Positions 1 through 15,420 of a DNA stretch of 64,000 nucleotides are shown here, one piece after another. The notes under the pieces are model-generated. The model was not told the DNA's origin, searched no databases, and saw only the letters and a list, made by a program, of their open reading frames with translations. This DNA is from Thunnus maccoyii (Eukaryota > Chordata > Actinopteri > Scombriformes > Scombridae): the NCBI RefSeq assembly GCF_910596095.1, contig NC_056548.1, forward strand, positions 16,206,651 to 16,270,650. Direction: 5' to 3'. The position numbers and the translations under genes are program-made. Each line of letters begins with the position of its first letter. Position 1 is the stretch's first letter.

Positions 1-11
1 TTTTCTTGCAG

Positions 12-49
12 CCATCAGACAAGAAATCGGCAGAATCAGTACATCCTAA
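12..49 (+). CDS. evl: Ena/VASP-like protein EVL, last coding exon (partial)
   Basis: The window opens with a textbook acceptor (pyrimidine run ending in CAG at 9-11). After it, in phase 2, come ATC AGA CAA GAA ATC GGC AGA ATC AGT ACA TCC and a TAA stop at 47-49. The peptide (A)IRQEIGRISTS closely resembles the extreme C-terminus of vertebrate EVL, which ends DAIRQELSGISTT and closes the coiled-coil tetramerization segment of this actin-elongation regulator. The rest of the gene lies left of the window. The neighbourhood supports the call: in human the order is EVL(+), DEGS2(-), YY1(+), and degs2(-) and yy1(+) follow here in the same orientations. Only 12 codons are visible, so the identity rests on a short match plus synteny. 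No other family is a better fit. Confidence 0.75.
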
Positions 50-3000
50 TCTCATCTGAGCAACAGTAGGAGGAGAGCAAGAGGAGGAGCTGGAGGAGGA
101 TGGACACACAGATGCACAGACACGAGGACCGGGGGGCGGGGGGGGGGGAATGTTCTCTCAATGTTTCTGTGACCTCACGTTGCCAAGATGCAAGTTGCAG
201 AGATGTTGTGCCAACATTTGAGTCTGCTGGACAGCAAAAATGGAAGAAAGAAACAGAGATAAGAGAGAAGGGATTAATGAGAAAGAGGCAGCAGAAGGAA
301 CAGAAGTATGTATAAAGAAAGATTAAAGGACTGATGAACTCAACAGAGGATGAAAAACGTACTAAAAGATGAATTGAGGGATGGACGGACATTCGTGCTG
401 AGTTTGGTGTTGTGGTCCTCTCTGTGCACCTATAGACTCAGTCAGCCCGGTGTTGCAACTCTTTGTTCTCTGTTCAGTCCAAGTCTTAAGAAGAAAATAT
501 TTTTGTTTTCTAAGTTTTTACTGTTTTATTATTTAAAAAAAACTGTGGTGATAATGATGATGCTGTTGATGACAATGAGTATTTTATTGATATTATAGAA
601 GGAGAAAGGAAACTTGCACACCATTTATGTCAGCCTTTTATATTTTCTATTATTTTGTTTTTATTTTGTTTAGTTTATCCCTAACTATTTGATGATAACA
701 AGCACAATATGGGCAAAACGGTGCTGCAGATACACCTGCCCTCAACTGGCATATTTTAAAAAAAAATGGCTTTTTATGACCTTGTTCATACTGGTGTTGT
801 GTGTCTAACCTTTTCTCTCCAGAGATGTTGGAAAACTTCAATGTTTGAATCACAATTAGCCTTTGAAATTACCCCTTTCCTCCACATCCAAGGCATAACA
901 CGTTACAAATGAGCAATTTTTGGCAATTAATCAAGGAAGTCAATAACATGAGAAATAATAGTCTGCTCTATGACTCCAGTGTGACCGAGGTAAAGGTTTC
1001 TCTCTACCTGTTCAGATGTGTGAGATCATTTAAAACTTGGGGATCATTCACAAAACAGGCCGATAACTGTAAATGTGCCACCTGGTTTTACCTAGATATA
1101 AAACAATGTAGTACTATCTATTAGTCATCCTATACTTTGTGAACCTCCCGAGTATGCATGAAACCCCACCTCTATAAATTAGTTTTCATTTGGTTTGAGA
1201 AGTAATAAAAAGGAAAAAAAACACACAAACGGTGGTACATTTATTATAGTGGTTTGTTTCCATGAAGATTTCCCTCTATATATATGACATGTTGAACTTG
1301 ATAATGGTAGCAATGTGAAAAAAAAATGAGGGGGTTGCTCTGGCAATATGCAAATTTTACCTAGATAAGAATGTGCAGAAAGTGAATGGTACAGTAGGCC
1401 TATGTGATGGTAGCTAAATGTGTCTTTGAAGGAAGGATTTGATTGAATATCGGTTGTTGCATTCTATCCACTCTGTTCGCTCTCAACTACGTTCTGATTT
1501 CAAAGCTGGAAGTAAATTCATTCAAACAAAACCAATAGACGTGTCAACCATCTGCGCAATATCCTGTTCTGTGTGTGTGTGTGTGTGTGTGTTTTCACTT
1601 ACCATCTCGAGCGGAAGTCCCATGTGTTTTGGTACATACAGTATGTGTGGAAAGTTAAAGTGGTTTTCACCTTCAGGGTGTATTTTAAATATGTATGTAA
1701 ATAAAAAAAGGGTCGCTTGAGAATAAGACATCTGGTTACCACAAACAGGAAATGACAAATAACAGTAAACTCATTATTTTTAGTAGTTATTTATAACAAT
1801 CTTTTACTTTTTTATATAGGATATTTATATAGGACACAAGATCATGCTTATCATAACACATCGATTCAATTATACATACAGTGAGTGGACAAAATAACAA
1901 ACACCATACAATACAGTAAACCAACACTACTAATTTGATTAAGCTCTTTTTTTAACTCAGATGGTCAGAAGTGTTGATTTGCTGCAGTTTGTGATGCTGT
2001 CATTATCCTGTTGGTGAGGGACTACTGCTTTTCTTTGCAAATGCGGTTTTCTTGAGACTTTGCTCCTCACCTTATTACATAAAATTGTATATTTTGTCCT
2101 GGACAAGCAATTGAGGGAGTATGTCCTATTTCTAGCCCTGTAGCATGTTGTTCCTGTATATTTGCATGAAAATGGTGATGGGTACTCATCCCAATAAGTC
2201 TCATTTTTATAAAATTGGCACTACCTTAACACTCTATGGGATTTTTGATGAGCAACATATGAAAAATGCAGCCTCAAAGATGACCATCAACTTCATTCAA
2301 CACCCCTAAAACAAAAAACTAACTGAAATGTTCAAAAGAACTACTTTTTTGCATTATAAAGTTTTTGTTATTTTGTCCGCTCCCTGTAGACATAACCAAA
2401 CAGTTTACAGCAAGACAGAGCTGTGAACAAGCAGACTGAGGCATCACTGAAGAAAAGGCTCCTCTTACTGACAGGTAAGTTTCAATGCTCATTTTCCACC
2501 TCAGCACTGTTCTGCGTGATGGATGTGAAATTGTATTGGGTAATCTGAGAGGCTTTGTGTGCCTAATTATCACATTGAGAAATCCTTAAGAGGCCTGACG
2601 TATTGCTTGTAGGCAGGAAAAGAAATCTATAGAGGCAGTCATGTCTGGAAAACTTAATGAGAATGTGTGTGACCTTTACCTTTAACAAAAATATGAGGTT
2701 TATTGCTGTTGAATACTATCATCTGTTGTCTCAAACTACAGATAAGAAAATCACAGCTTTTCAACATCATTTTGGGTACAAAGAAACGTCATCACTACAA
2801 TGACGGGTCATCTGTTTATAGCAGGAATAGAATCATGAATAAATAATGGTGTGAAGAAACCATCCAAGCTGTATCTGAATTCTGCCCATTTTGATGAACT
2901 ATGTATTACTGTGATTTAAGTTGAGGATGTTCAACATGTTATACGTTTTCCATACAGTGACAACCACACACTACGTGGGAAAAAACATTTAAACTAGAGG

Positions 3001-3083
3001 ATATAATGGTATTTAACAGTAGTCCATAGATTTTTACGACTCAAATTCCCTTTCCTGTCTTGGAGGGAAACACAGTCACAGAT
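50..3083. other. evl 3' UTR candidate and degs2 3' flank; no gene seen
   Basis: No coding exon is recognisable here. The left part is probably evl 3' UTR. It has a G-rich stretch at about 129-148 and AATAAA signals at 1204-1209 and 1700-1705, either of which could end the transcript. A (GT)n microsatellite lies at 1570-1592. The right part, to 3083, is AT-rich and would hold the 3' UTR of degs2 on the minus strand. The open frames in it are short and lack domain or splice support. Confidence 0.5.
1570..1592. repeat. (GT)n microsatellite
   Basis: An uninterrupted GT dinucleotide run of about 11 units, lying downstream of the evl terminal exon. Confidence 0.9.
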
Positions 3084-6000
3084 TTATTCCTGCTTGCTTA
3101 GCTTGTATTCCCGTTTGATTCTGGCATAGGGGCCGATGCTGTCGTCAAACACAAAGTCCCATAATACCCGGGTCCAGGAGGTGTGTTGAGGCAGGGAGTC
3201 GTAATACTCTGCTGCGATCTGCTTCACCTGGCAACCAAAAAAAAAAACACGAGTGAGAATCAGAGCTTAGAAAAGTGTAAGAATGGAAATCAAAAATCAC
3301 ATAGAATACATCTGACATTTAAAATGCAAGTGTAATGTGTCAGGAGCACATCTCTAAATTCAACACAACACTTTATTTCACTATGACAATCAGATACAGA
3401 CACATTGAACCGGAGCATGACAGTGCATTGCATGGTATCTATTTATAAAGGCCTCGTATCAAAACACCACCAGGTACATTTCTGATAATAGCAGTGGCCA
3501 CAGGCATCAACACAGCCTGATTTTAATACTCTGCTGTTTTAGTACAGGATGACATTTTTAAGTGACATTTTGAAATAATATCCTGAAAAAGTATATTTGA
3601 TAGTTCAAAAATGAATTATTGTGCCTAAAAAAAACAAATATTCCCTCTGTTAATATGAAAAATAGTTCATAAACTAAAGGTGTAGGCAGAGAACTCACTT
3701 TGAAACAGACCTCTTCATGTTCTAGTGGCGCTACAAAGGCAGCAGTTAATCAGTTACAAAACCTGTCCTTTCATCTGCTAAATATTTGCAGTTGATAGAA
3801 AAAATCTGATGTGTGGCATTTGCTGATACCTTTTTGTTTAGACTCTGAAAGACAGGAGAGGCCCATCTTATCTGCACACATCTAGCAGTGATGTTAATGT
3901 TGTAAGTGTCCTTATTGTCAACCACTCAACTAATAATAGTCTTGGAAAAAATGACTCCAGAGACCAAATTTTCCCTGTCATGGAAAAAAAAGCATGGTTT
4001 ATCACAGCATCACAGCCTCACCTGAGGTAGTTTACTGCCAGGTATGCTTGGGAAGTCATGGTGCTCCATGTGATACCCAACATTGAAGGTGATCCAGTTC
4101 AGTGATCCATAGTAAGAATATGTCTCATGACCCTTCAGAAACATGTAATGCTCAGCTATGAAATGCCCAGAGATAGGATGCAGTCCCATACACAGGATAG
4201 ATCCTGCAATGAGGTAAACGATGGGCTTCAGCCCCCACAGATAGTAGATAATTAAGTCTACTGTGAGCTGAACAACTGCATTCTGGATCTCCAGCTGTGA
4301 CACTGGTTTGGGATTGACCACCAAGGGGCGCAGGGCATAGAAAAAGGGCTGGAGGAAGAGCCAGAGGATTTTCCTGGCAGGTGTACAGAAGAACCATCCC
4401 TCAAAGTCTGTAGGGATGTCGACATCCAGTTGGTCGCCTCCCAAATACCGATGGTGATCGACGTGGTACTTCTTGAAGGAGGCGGAGTAAGGCACCCCAA
4501 TGGGCAGGTTGGCCCACATGGCAAACCAGCGGTTCCACTTTGCTAGCTTGTTGCCAAAGGCCACGTTGTGAGAGATGTCGTGGATAGCCAGGGTCAAGGA
4601 GTGGTTAATGCAGCCACCGAAGGCATAAGCCCAGAAGAAGATCCACTTCCAGGAGAGGTCGCGAACCAGGTAACAGGCCAAGAGCTGGGTTAGGACCATG
4701 CCTGATACCACCCACTTCAGCTGGGGGTCTGGACCCATCAGGGACTTGATCTCTGGATATTTGGCTGAGGAGAGAGGCAGGTAGAAAGAGATGGAAAGGA
4801 ACACGAGGAGGTTGTAGGAAAGAAAAGAAGTATCAAATGTAGAAGGGGATCAAAGGTTTAGGAAAAACAACAGATAGGGAGGTGAAAAGCAGAGGATAGT
4901 AAAGGGAATAAAATGCGAAGGTGATGAAGAAGGAGAAAGAGAAAATGAAAAGGAAAATCAACAATAATTTCAAAACCTTGTTCTCATTTTATCAACCTGT
5001 CATAATGTGACACGATACTGTGCAGATGAACACAATGAAGCATGCTGTATGGTACCAGCCCTTCTCCTGGGAAAAGTCGTCTGACAAAAGTTATTTTTAA
5101 TTGGCAGGGATGTTGTTTTACTGAGGGACATGAAACACGGGGAGATATAAGGGAGTGGTTCAAAAACAGTAACAATTACTGTTACAAAAAGAACTACAAA
5201 AAGACATTTCTGACATGATCCACTCATTTGGATGTACAAGTTCTGATCTGTTGAGCTGGTCACACCTTAATACAAGTAAAAGATTTAAAGCAAAGAAATT
5301 AGGAGAGGCTTGTCAGGGGATCCAAAATTCAGGATCATGGCGGGTGATGAGCCAACCCCAGCTTTAGATGGGAAAGATGCACCATCAGGTGATGGCGCAT
5401 GCAAATCTAGCCTGCTTCTTTGCTTTCAGTCCAATTATGTAATGGCTCTATGCAAATTGGGCTCACCAAGGTAACAAAAGGTTTAGGACACCAGAGACTG
5501 GATTCAGTGGCATTTCTGCATTGCACGCTAGGTCTCCCCTCTACAACCAGACCCTATTTATTCAGTTAATGTTTAGCTAAGAGGAATTCCCTACAGTCTG
5601 TATTTTAATAGGGTAATTTGTAAATATACAGTTCCAAACTAAACTTTAGAGCAAACTCCTTTATAACGTACTGTATGATGAGCTCACTTTCAATTAGTTA
5701 TTTGCTTGATTTACTATTAGCAATGTTTATAGGCTACACCTCTTGACTTGATTCTATTGTATCCCACCCATCCAGGGCATAAAGTTGAATCAATAACCAG
5801 ACGTCATAAAAGAAAGGGCTTAGACTTTTTAAAGCGGCTGTGTGGAACACCTTGTACAGCCATCACTGGATTGCAGCTTCACCACATTAGAGAGACAAGT
5901 AATTTTGTTCAATTTGAGATACTTGTATAAGGTTTCGGCCTCAGGTTTCAACTAAAAATGATTTCAGTTAAAAGTACAAGTCAAAGCAAAGATTAAATTG

Positions 6001-7642
6001 TGCATTGTTCGGAACTCATTTTTCTAGAACTGCTGAAAATGATCAAATATCAAAAAGTGTCACAATAATTAATCCTTATGACCTCACAAGCTACTGTAAT
6101 GGCAGGTGTTAATGTCCAGTGAATGTGCAGGATAATATGAGGTCTATGTGAGTTGAGCCTACACCTGCCAAACAACAAGCCATCCAGTTCATAAGACCAC
6201 CTGTCCGTTAAAATATCCCACAAGACAATGTAAAAGCAAATGCAACACAGCGACCTCTGACACGCACATCCGTTTGCCTCTCCCCTCAGGGCAGGGCAGA
6301 GGATAATTAAAACAAAACGCCTTAATAATTCAAGGGTCAATGGTGTCAAACAACCCAACACCTTCTAGATCTTTCCTTCACACCAGAGCAGTCATGCAAC
6401 AGCTGGACAAAGCCAGGATCAAATATATATTAGCAGGTTGAGACCTAATCTCTTTTTAAAATCGAATTACATAATAAATCACAAATTATATCCTTGATCA
6501 TGCAATCAATACACAGTTTAGACAAGTATTCTTTTGCATTAATCACCTGATGACAGCAGCTGTGGTTTAAGTGAATAAATGGTATTGTTTCAGGGATCCT
6601 CTCACACCCACAAAGCCTTTCTTCTCACTTCATGCAGGGTTTTCTATCTGTGTTTGTCGTTAGCGGGGAATGTGTCTTGTTACTTAGCAAGCCCGGAGGC
6701 ATTATGAACTGCACCTGTTATCAATGTGCTGTTATTGTCTGGCAGGTCAGAGAAAAAGATGACAGAGGCGGATAGGTTTACATAAAGAGAGACTAAACCC
6801 CTGCTTTTTATTTAATTATGAGCATTATCAAGTTTTTTAAGTAAGCTTCTGGTATTAAATAGTCACTTGACTGAGACTGAAATATTTCCACACCTCTCAT
6901 ACTTATCCGAGTATCTTAACTTTAACATCATGCCTTTTGCCCTGGGGTTGGGATGGGTGGGGATGGGTGGGTCGGGGTCCAGGAGTCACTTGTTTGTTTG
7001 TTTTTTATTTGTTTGTTTTTTTACAGGCACTTTTCTGACTTTGCTATTTCTAAGAAGAACTGACGTTTGCTTACAAAATAAAAGTAAGTAAATAAATGAT
7101 GCAAGCCTCAAAATTTGAGTCAACTGTGAGAGGAGGCAATGTGATAAACAGCCATAAATGTGATCGATTGAAGCTCACATTTTAAAAGGAAATAATACTG
7201 TATTTTCATCTTTAAGATCCATATTCACTGAATTACATTAATTAATATCGTGACCTTCAAAATCTGCAGTTTTAAAGGAATTTTAACAGAATATTTCTTC
7301 TTATGCTTAACGCTCATTAACATGTAAGTTACTTCGTCGAAATGGTGTTCATCTTAATTAACAAGGCAGTTTCTATAGGATATTTCCATTGCATCCATTG
7401 TTGACCGATAGTTCGTTAAGCAACAGCTAGTAAACAGGTTTAACCGGCTACGATTTTATAAGCAGGCTAAGAAAAACTCACACTTAAAACTTCTCACACA
7501 AATAAACCAGAAATTCTCTCGGTGTTGACAAAGCTTTTTCATCCCATTAAGAGTTCTTACCCAGTATTTCTTTTCTTCTTGAAGTGTGCGGCTGGTCATT
7601 GTAGACCCATTCAAAGTCGCCTCTTCCACCTGTCTTCCCCAT
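3084..7642 (-). CDS. degs2: Sphingolipid delta(4)-desaturase/C4-monooxygenase DES2
   Basis: Three coding exons on the minus strand, 7561-7642, 4022-4764 and 3084-3227, join in phase (GT-AG throughout) to 322 aa; human DEGS2 is 323 aa. It is an ER multi-pass di-iron enzyme that introduces the 4,5-double bond or a C4-hydroxyl into dihydroceramide. The N-terminus [14 protein letters not shown] carries the family's Gly2, a potential N-myristoylation site. The three histidine boxes are intact: HDISH (89-93), HVDHH (128-132) and HMEHHDFP (259-266). Hydrophobic segments lie at about 45-60, 68-88 and 185-215. The frame running upstream of exon 2 to 4804 is intron, because an acceptor CAG abuts codon 28. 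DEGS1 is the paralogue to exclude. I chose degs2 because of the evl/yy1 neighbours. The TAA stop overlaps a minus-strand AATAAA. Confidence 0.93.
4765..7560 (-). other. degs2 intron 1
   Basis: A 2.8 kb intron between the short first coding exon and the main catalytic exon. It is AT-rich and I see no exon. A G-rich patch (GGGATGGGTGGGG type) lies near 6948-6975, and TTTG repeats lie near 6990-7020. Confidence 0.8.
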
Positions 7643-9046
7643 GACTGTCCCGTACTACTGTGTACGAAGCAACTGTGGCGTTATGTGTGTCATCAAAGCT
7701 TCTCAGTATCGGGGCACACCCACTCAACACAGGTCTGCAGGTTTGCAGGCTGAAGGTGTAACCACAAAAGCCCCTCCCCAGAGCTGAGGGAGGTACAAAG
7801 GTGGCTGTGCACCTGCTGAAATGCATACAAACTGGTGCTTTCTGACATGCAAAGTTTACATTGTTCGATGAGAAAATGTTATGATACTGCAATAAAAAAT
7901 TTTTTTAAAGGGTTGCTAGGCTGCTACATTTAACATTTAAATGGAGCAATAAAAAAGGTAACACAGTACAGATAACATACTTCCACAATTTTTAATGTTT
8001 GTTGGCAACGTTTTGCTGTAAGCTGTTCATCAGCATCTCATATAGATGTTTAGGATTGCTTTATCACTGTGTAACACATGAACTTGTTAAACATCAATGG
8101 AATTATTATATATGACACCATAGCAGAAAGTTGTATTTTCAACCATAAATAGCCCACAGTTCCTTCCATATGATGGGCAGATCCGCATTGTTAAGTTTGA
8201 CTTACATTACACAGTAAGTGTAGACTAGAGACGTATTAATTTTAATCATTAAAATTTGAAATCAGTATTAATTTGTTTAATAGCATAATGACTAGTAAGA
8301 GTTTCAGTCATTTTTTCAAGCAAAAATGCCAAGCATGTCTTGATCCCAGCCTCTGAAATGTGAGAATTATCTGCTTTTCTCTTTTTTACATTATTGTAAA
8401 TGTTAATACCTTTGTTATTGTTATTACCTCTCATATTTTCTAGACAAAATGATTAATTGAGAAAATAATCAGCAGATTATTTGATAATTGATTGATTGGT
8501 CTGTTTGAACTCTTACATATCACATGGTATAAATAAGGAAGTTAAGAAGTGGTAAAGATTTAGAATAGTGGTTCATTTACAGTAGCTTCAGCTATCAAAA
8601 ATGTTTTGAAGCATTTATACATATTCTGATTATTATGATGAAAAATGTTAATTTCTTTATTCTAATCAATAACTGATAACAAACACAATTTCTTCATGAC
8701 CATAATTGTAAAAGATCCCATCCTGACATGTATTAAGACATACAAAAATACTCTGCTTGGAACAATAATGTGTGTCTGATATGTTTTTCTGAGAAAAAAA
8801 AGTATAATCACCATGTTAAAATCTTTGAAATGACATCTACTCCTTCTCCCTCACTAAAAACTTCAGAATCTATAAATATGTAAATATATTTCACCTCAAA
8901 AGTTTAACTGTTGGACACGATATGTCTCCTACTTCACTGTAAAGTCCATTCTCAGTGTTTCAAGTTTCCACATCACACCCTAGGCCTACACCCCTTAAAA
9001 TTAAATTTTCAATGAGCACAGAGAAACGTTAAGCTTTCATCAAATA

Positions 9047-9118
9047 AATTCAATTGTATTCAGATTTTATTTGGATAGCACTATCTCATGCAAAAGCAGT
9101 TCAAAGTGCTTTACATAA
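9047..9118 (+). repeat. Interspersed repeat fragment (TATAGCAC...CAAAGTGCTTTACA type)
   Basis: Contains an ATAGCAC core followed by TTCAAAGTGCTTTACATAAAA. The same layout recurs at 11183-11232 (TATATAGCAC...ACAAAGTGCTTTACATAAAA). This pattern is common in fish genomes as a short interspersed or LINE-tail repeat. I cannot assign the family. Confidence 0.45.
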
Positions 9119-9519
9119 AAACGAAACAGCAAAAAATGTGCTTATAAACAGAAACATCCATGCATACATACACATACATACACACACATACATACATGCA
9201 TACTGTACAAATACGGTGTGTTCATTTAAGAAAATGCTTGACTGAAAAGGAAGGTCTTTAGTTTGCTTTTAAAAGAACAGTTTTGGAGCAAGTGTAAGAT
9301 CAGCGGGCAAACTGCTCCTTTCTTTAGATGCATAAATGCTGTCATCTCACCAGACCTGAGAGCTGGGATTGTAAACTGATGGCATGTCTGAAATGTACTG
9401 TGGAACCAAACCACTAAGATTCAAGATGTTTATTGTCACTCCAGTTATACAAGTACAATTGTGTGGAATACTTTGGTTGGGAGCCTCCATTACAGAAGAA
9501 CAGTACAAATAAATAAATA

Positions 9520-9605
9520 AACATATATATATATATATATATATATAGATATAGATATAGATAGATAGATAGATAGATAGATAAAATATAACAAAATATA
9601 AAAAG

Positions 9606-9646
<41 letters not shown>
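9520..9646. repeat. (AT)n / (GATA)n compound microsatellite
   Basis: An AT run at about 9523-9546, then GATATA/GATAGATA units to 9583, and a second AT run at about 9610-9646. The open frames across this stretch are products of the repeat. Confidence 0.9.
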
Positions 9647-9653
<7 letters not shown>

Positions 9654-10056
9654 CAAAAACATACAAACATACATATATATGTAAAGATGGAATCAAGGCG
9701 CAAAAAGGTTGCATAAAACCTATACACATTCATCTTAAGTGCTTAAGATGAAAGTGAAAACAGCCTTCTAAAGTCAAACTCTGTACATACATCATTTGCG
9801 CAATAAAGCTCAACCATCCAACTGTAGAAACAAGAAAAAAAACACATTTTTTGAGTGGAGGGGAGACTTTAAGCTAAAAAAAAAATGTACAAGCTGCAGG
9901 TAATGTTTAAATGGACTTGTAGGTCCAAATCACGCGATACTTCATAACTAGAGCATAGTGGCGACGAGAGCAGTGAAGAGTTGTTGTCGAAGAGGGAGGA
10001 GGACGGCAGAGAGTAGAGAGGAGGGAAAGCAAGAGTGGGGGAAAAATACAATTTAG

Positions 10057-13403
<3,347 letters not shown>

Positions 13404-15420
13404 ATCAACCCCCGAACCAGGTGAACAACAACAACAACAACAACAACAATGTTGAGCATACACTGGAGGATTTGAGCTGTATCTCCGCTCCTTGACAGAC
13501 AATTAATGTCCCGTGGCCTGCTTTGTTGTGAGATAAGAAGTCCCCGTTGTATCGTCTCTAGAAAAAAAGGTTTAAACAGAGAAATTACCTTTTCACAGAC
13601 TTTCCGATATGTATGGAGGTTTGAACAAGAAACTCGTGAGAACCCCGACCCCCTCAGGCCTCCTACTGTACCCTACTTTGGCGCTACCTGAATGGAACAA
13701 TTTACGGTTTCTTCTTGTGAAGATGTTAATTCATGGTTCTGCACCTACAAACTTATTTATACCTTAACACAGCCAGATAAAAAAATGTTTTTGCAATAGA
13801 AGTCAAATTTGCATCGATCCTCAGCAACGACACCTTTTCAATTTTGTACTCTCCCCAAGTGTGCATATTGTACACTGTTTGACATAAGCTCTGTGGTAAT
13901 GTATGTAGTAAGAAAGTCCCTGTAGCCCCTGTATGAAGAGATTTCACAGTTCCTCCCCCTTTCCCCTTCATGTGAGTGTGTTTCGAGGGGGAATTGGGTG
14001 GTCTTTGCATATTTTCATTTTGTACAACGCAATATCACAATTATGTAGATAATAGCCATGTGATTTTCAATAGTGATCAACAATTAAAATGTTTTTTTCC
14101 CCTTGCACTACCCAAAACAAAAAAAAAGTGTCATTTGTCTTAACAATGAAAACTTGTCTTAAAATATTATAAACATAACGTGTGTTACGTTTATAATGTT
14201 ATTCAGGTGTTTTAGTAGCAACGCCATAAACAAGTCTAATCCTGTGGCTGCTCTGTAGACCTTGAATAATGGAGCAATTCAGGTTACTGCAGCATTGACG
14301 ACAATGTAAATATGGTTTTAAAAGTTAATTTTTCTCTTGAAAATCAATAAGCATTTTTGCAGCTAAATAATGAATGTGTCACTGCTATTTCAGATTGCCT
14401 CCAGCAGTTTAATAATGGATGTTTGGGAGAGTATTTCATGTCGCATTTCCTCTTTAGTAAAATAGGAAAGTAACAAGGAAGTGTAACAAACTGTGGTTCT
14501 TTTATTCTTCAGCATATACAGTAATTGTATCCAGTAGTGAAACTTATGGTTTGAAAATGACATCTGACTGTACATTGTATAACAGTGAGTTGAACAAAGT
14601 CATTTTCTGCCTGACATGAGACACACAAGACATCACACAGACTTTGGAGGGAACATCAGATTTGCATTGGAAATTAAAGGATTTGTTCTAATGCTGTCTG
14701 TTTGAGATATTGTACTATAATGTCTCACTTTAAATAACATGAATGCAATCTAAACTGTTAGTTTTTGCTAATCTTTGTTAGTAACAGTATAATTTAAGTC
14801 TTATTTCAACACAGCAGCTGTTCAATCTAATATATTTCTTTATCACAACACTTCACCTCTTTAGCATTTGGCTTATTTCTGAAAACTGCAGCTTCACATC
14901 CTCTCAACTCCGGATAATCTCGAACAATCATGTGACATCTCAAAGTAAAAATCCATCTTTATTACATTTTCTCAAACAACACAATACAGGCAGTCTCTCA
15001 CATTAAATGTAACTGATTTGAGGATTTACACGGTCAAAAGATAAAAATGAGTGCAAACACAATAAGCTGGTGGGTAAAATTGCTGAATCACTTTTAACCC
15101 ACATATTTTTTTTACTACAGTGCATTTGGTTGGTTTACAGCCACAGAGCAAACGGCAACAAACCAATTTCAAAATCAAGTTTTACAGGTCCTGTCCACCT
15201 TAAACCACAAAGTATGTTCTAGCTTTATTACAAATAATGAGTTGCAAGCGAAGATGTTTGTCTTTAAATGAAATGACTTTCGTAACAGAATAATGTCAAA
15301 ATCTTACAACAAACCAAACATGTCCATAGACATGCTAAATGCTAAATTTCCTTCATCTGAGGAGATTGTTGCATCCGGTATGCAGATTTTTGACTGACAT
15401 CTAACGTAGCAATGTCTTAA
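13404..15420 (+). other. yy1 3' UTR and downstream flank
   Basis: Begins with an (AAC)n microsatellite at about 13422-13449. No coding exon is visible. The sequence is AT-rich with ATTAAA-type signals near 14083 and 14674, suiting a long YY1 3' UTR, whose end I cannot fix. A Tc1-like transposon marks the right border. Confidence 0.6.
13422..13449 (+). repeat. (AAC)n microsatellite in yy1 3' UTR
   Basis: About nine CAA/AAC units, starting roughly 20 bases after the yy1 stop codon. Confidence 0.85.

Noticed and set aside
4765-4804. N-terminal extension of the degs2 catalytic exon ([13 protein letters not shown] frame)
   Set aside because: A consensus acceptor lies at 4765-4767 and exon 1 (7561-7642) supplies the conserved N-terminus in the right phase, so this is intron.
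9347-9733. Long Tyr/Ile-rich minus-strand open frames
   Set aside because: They are translations of the AT and GATA microsatellite.
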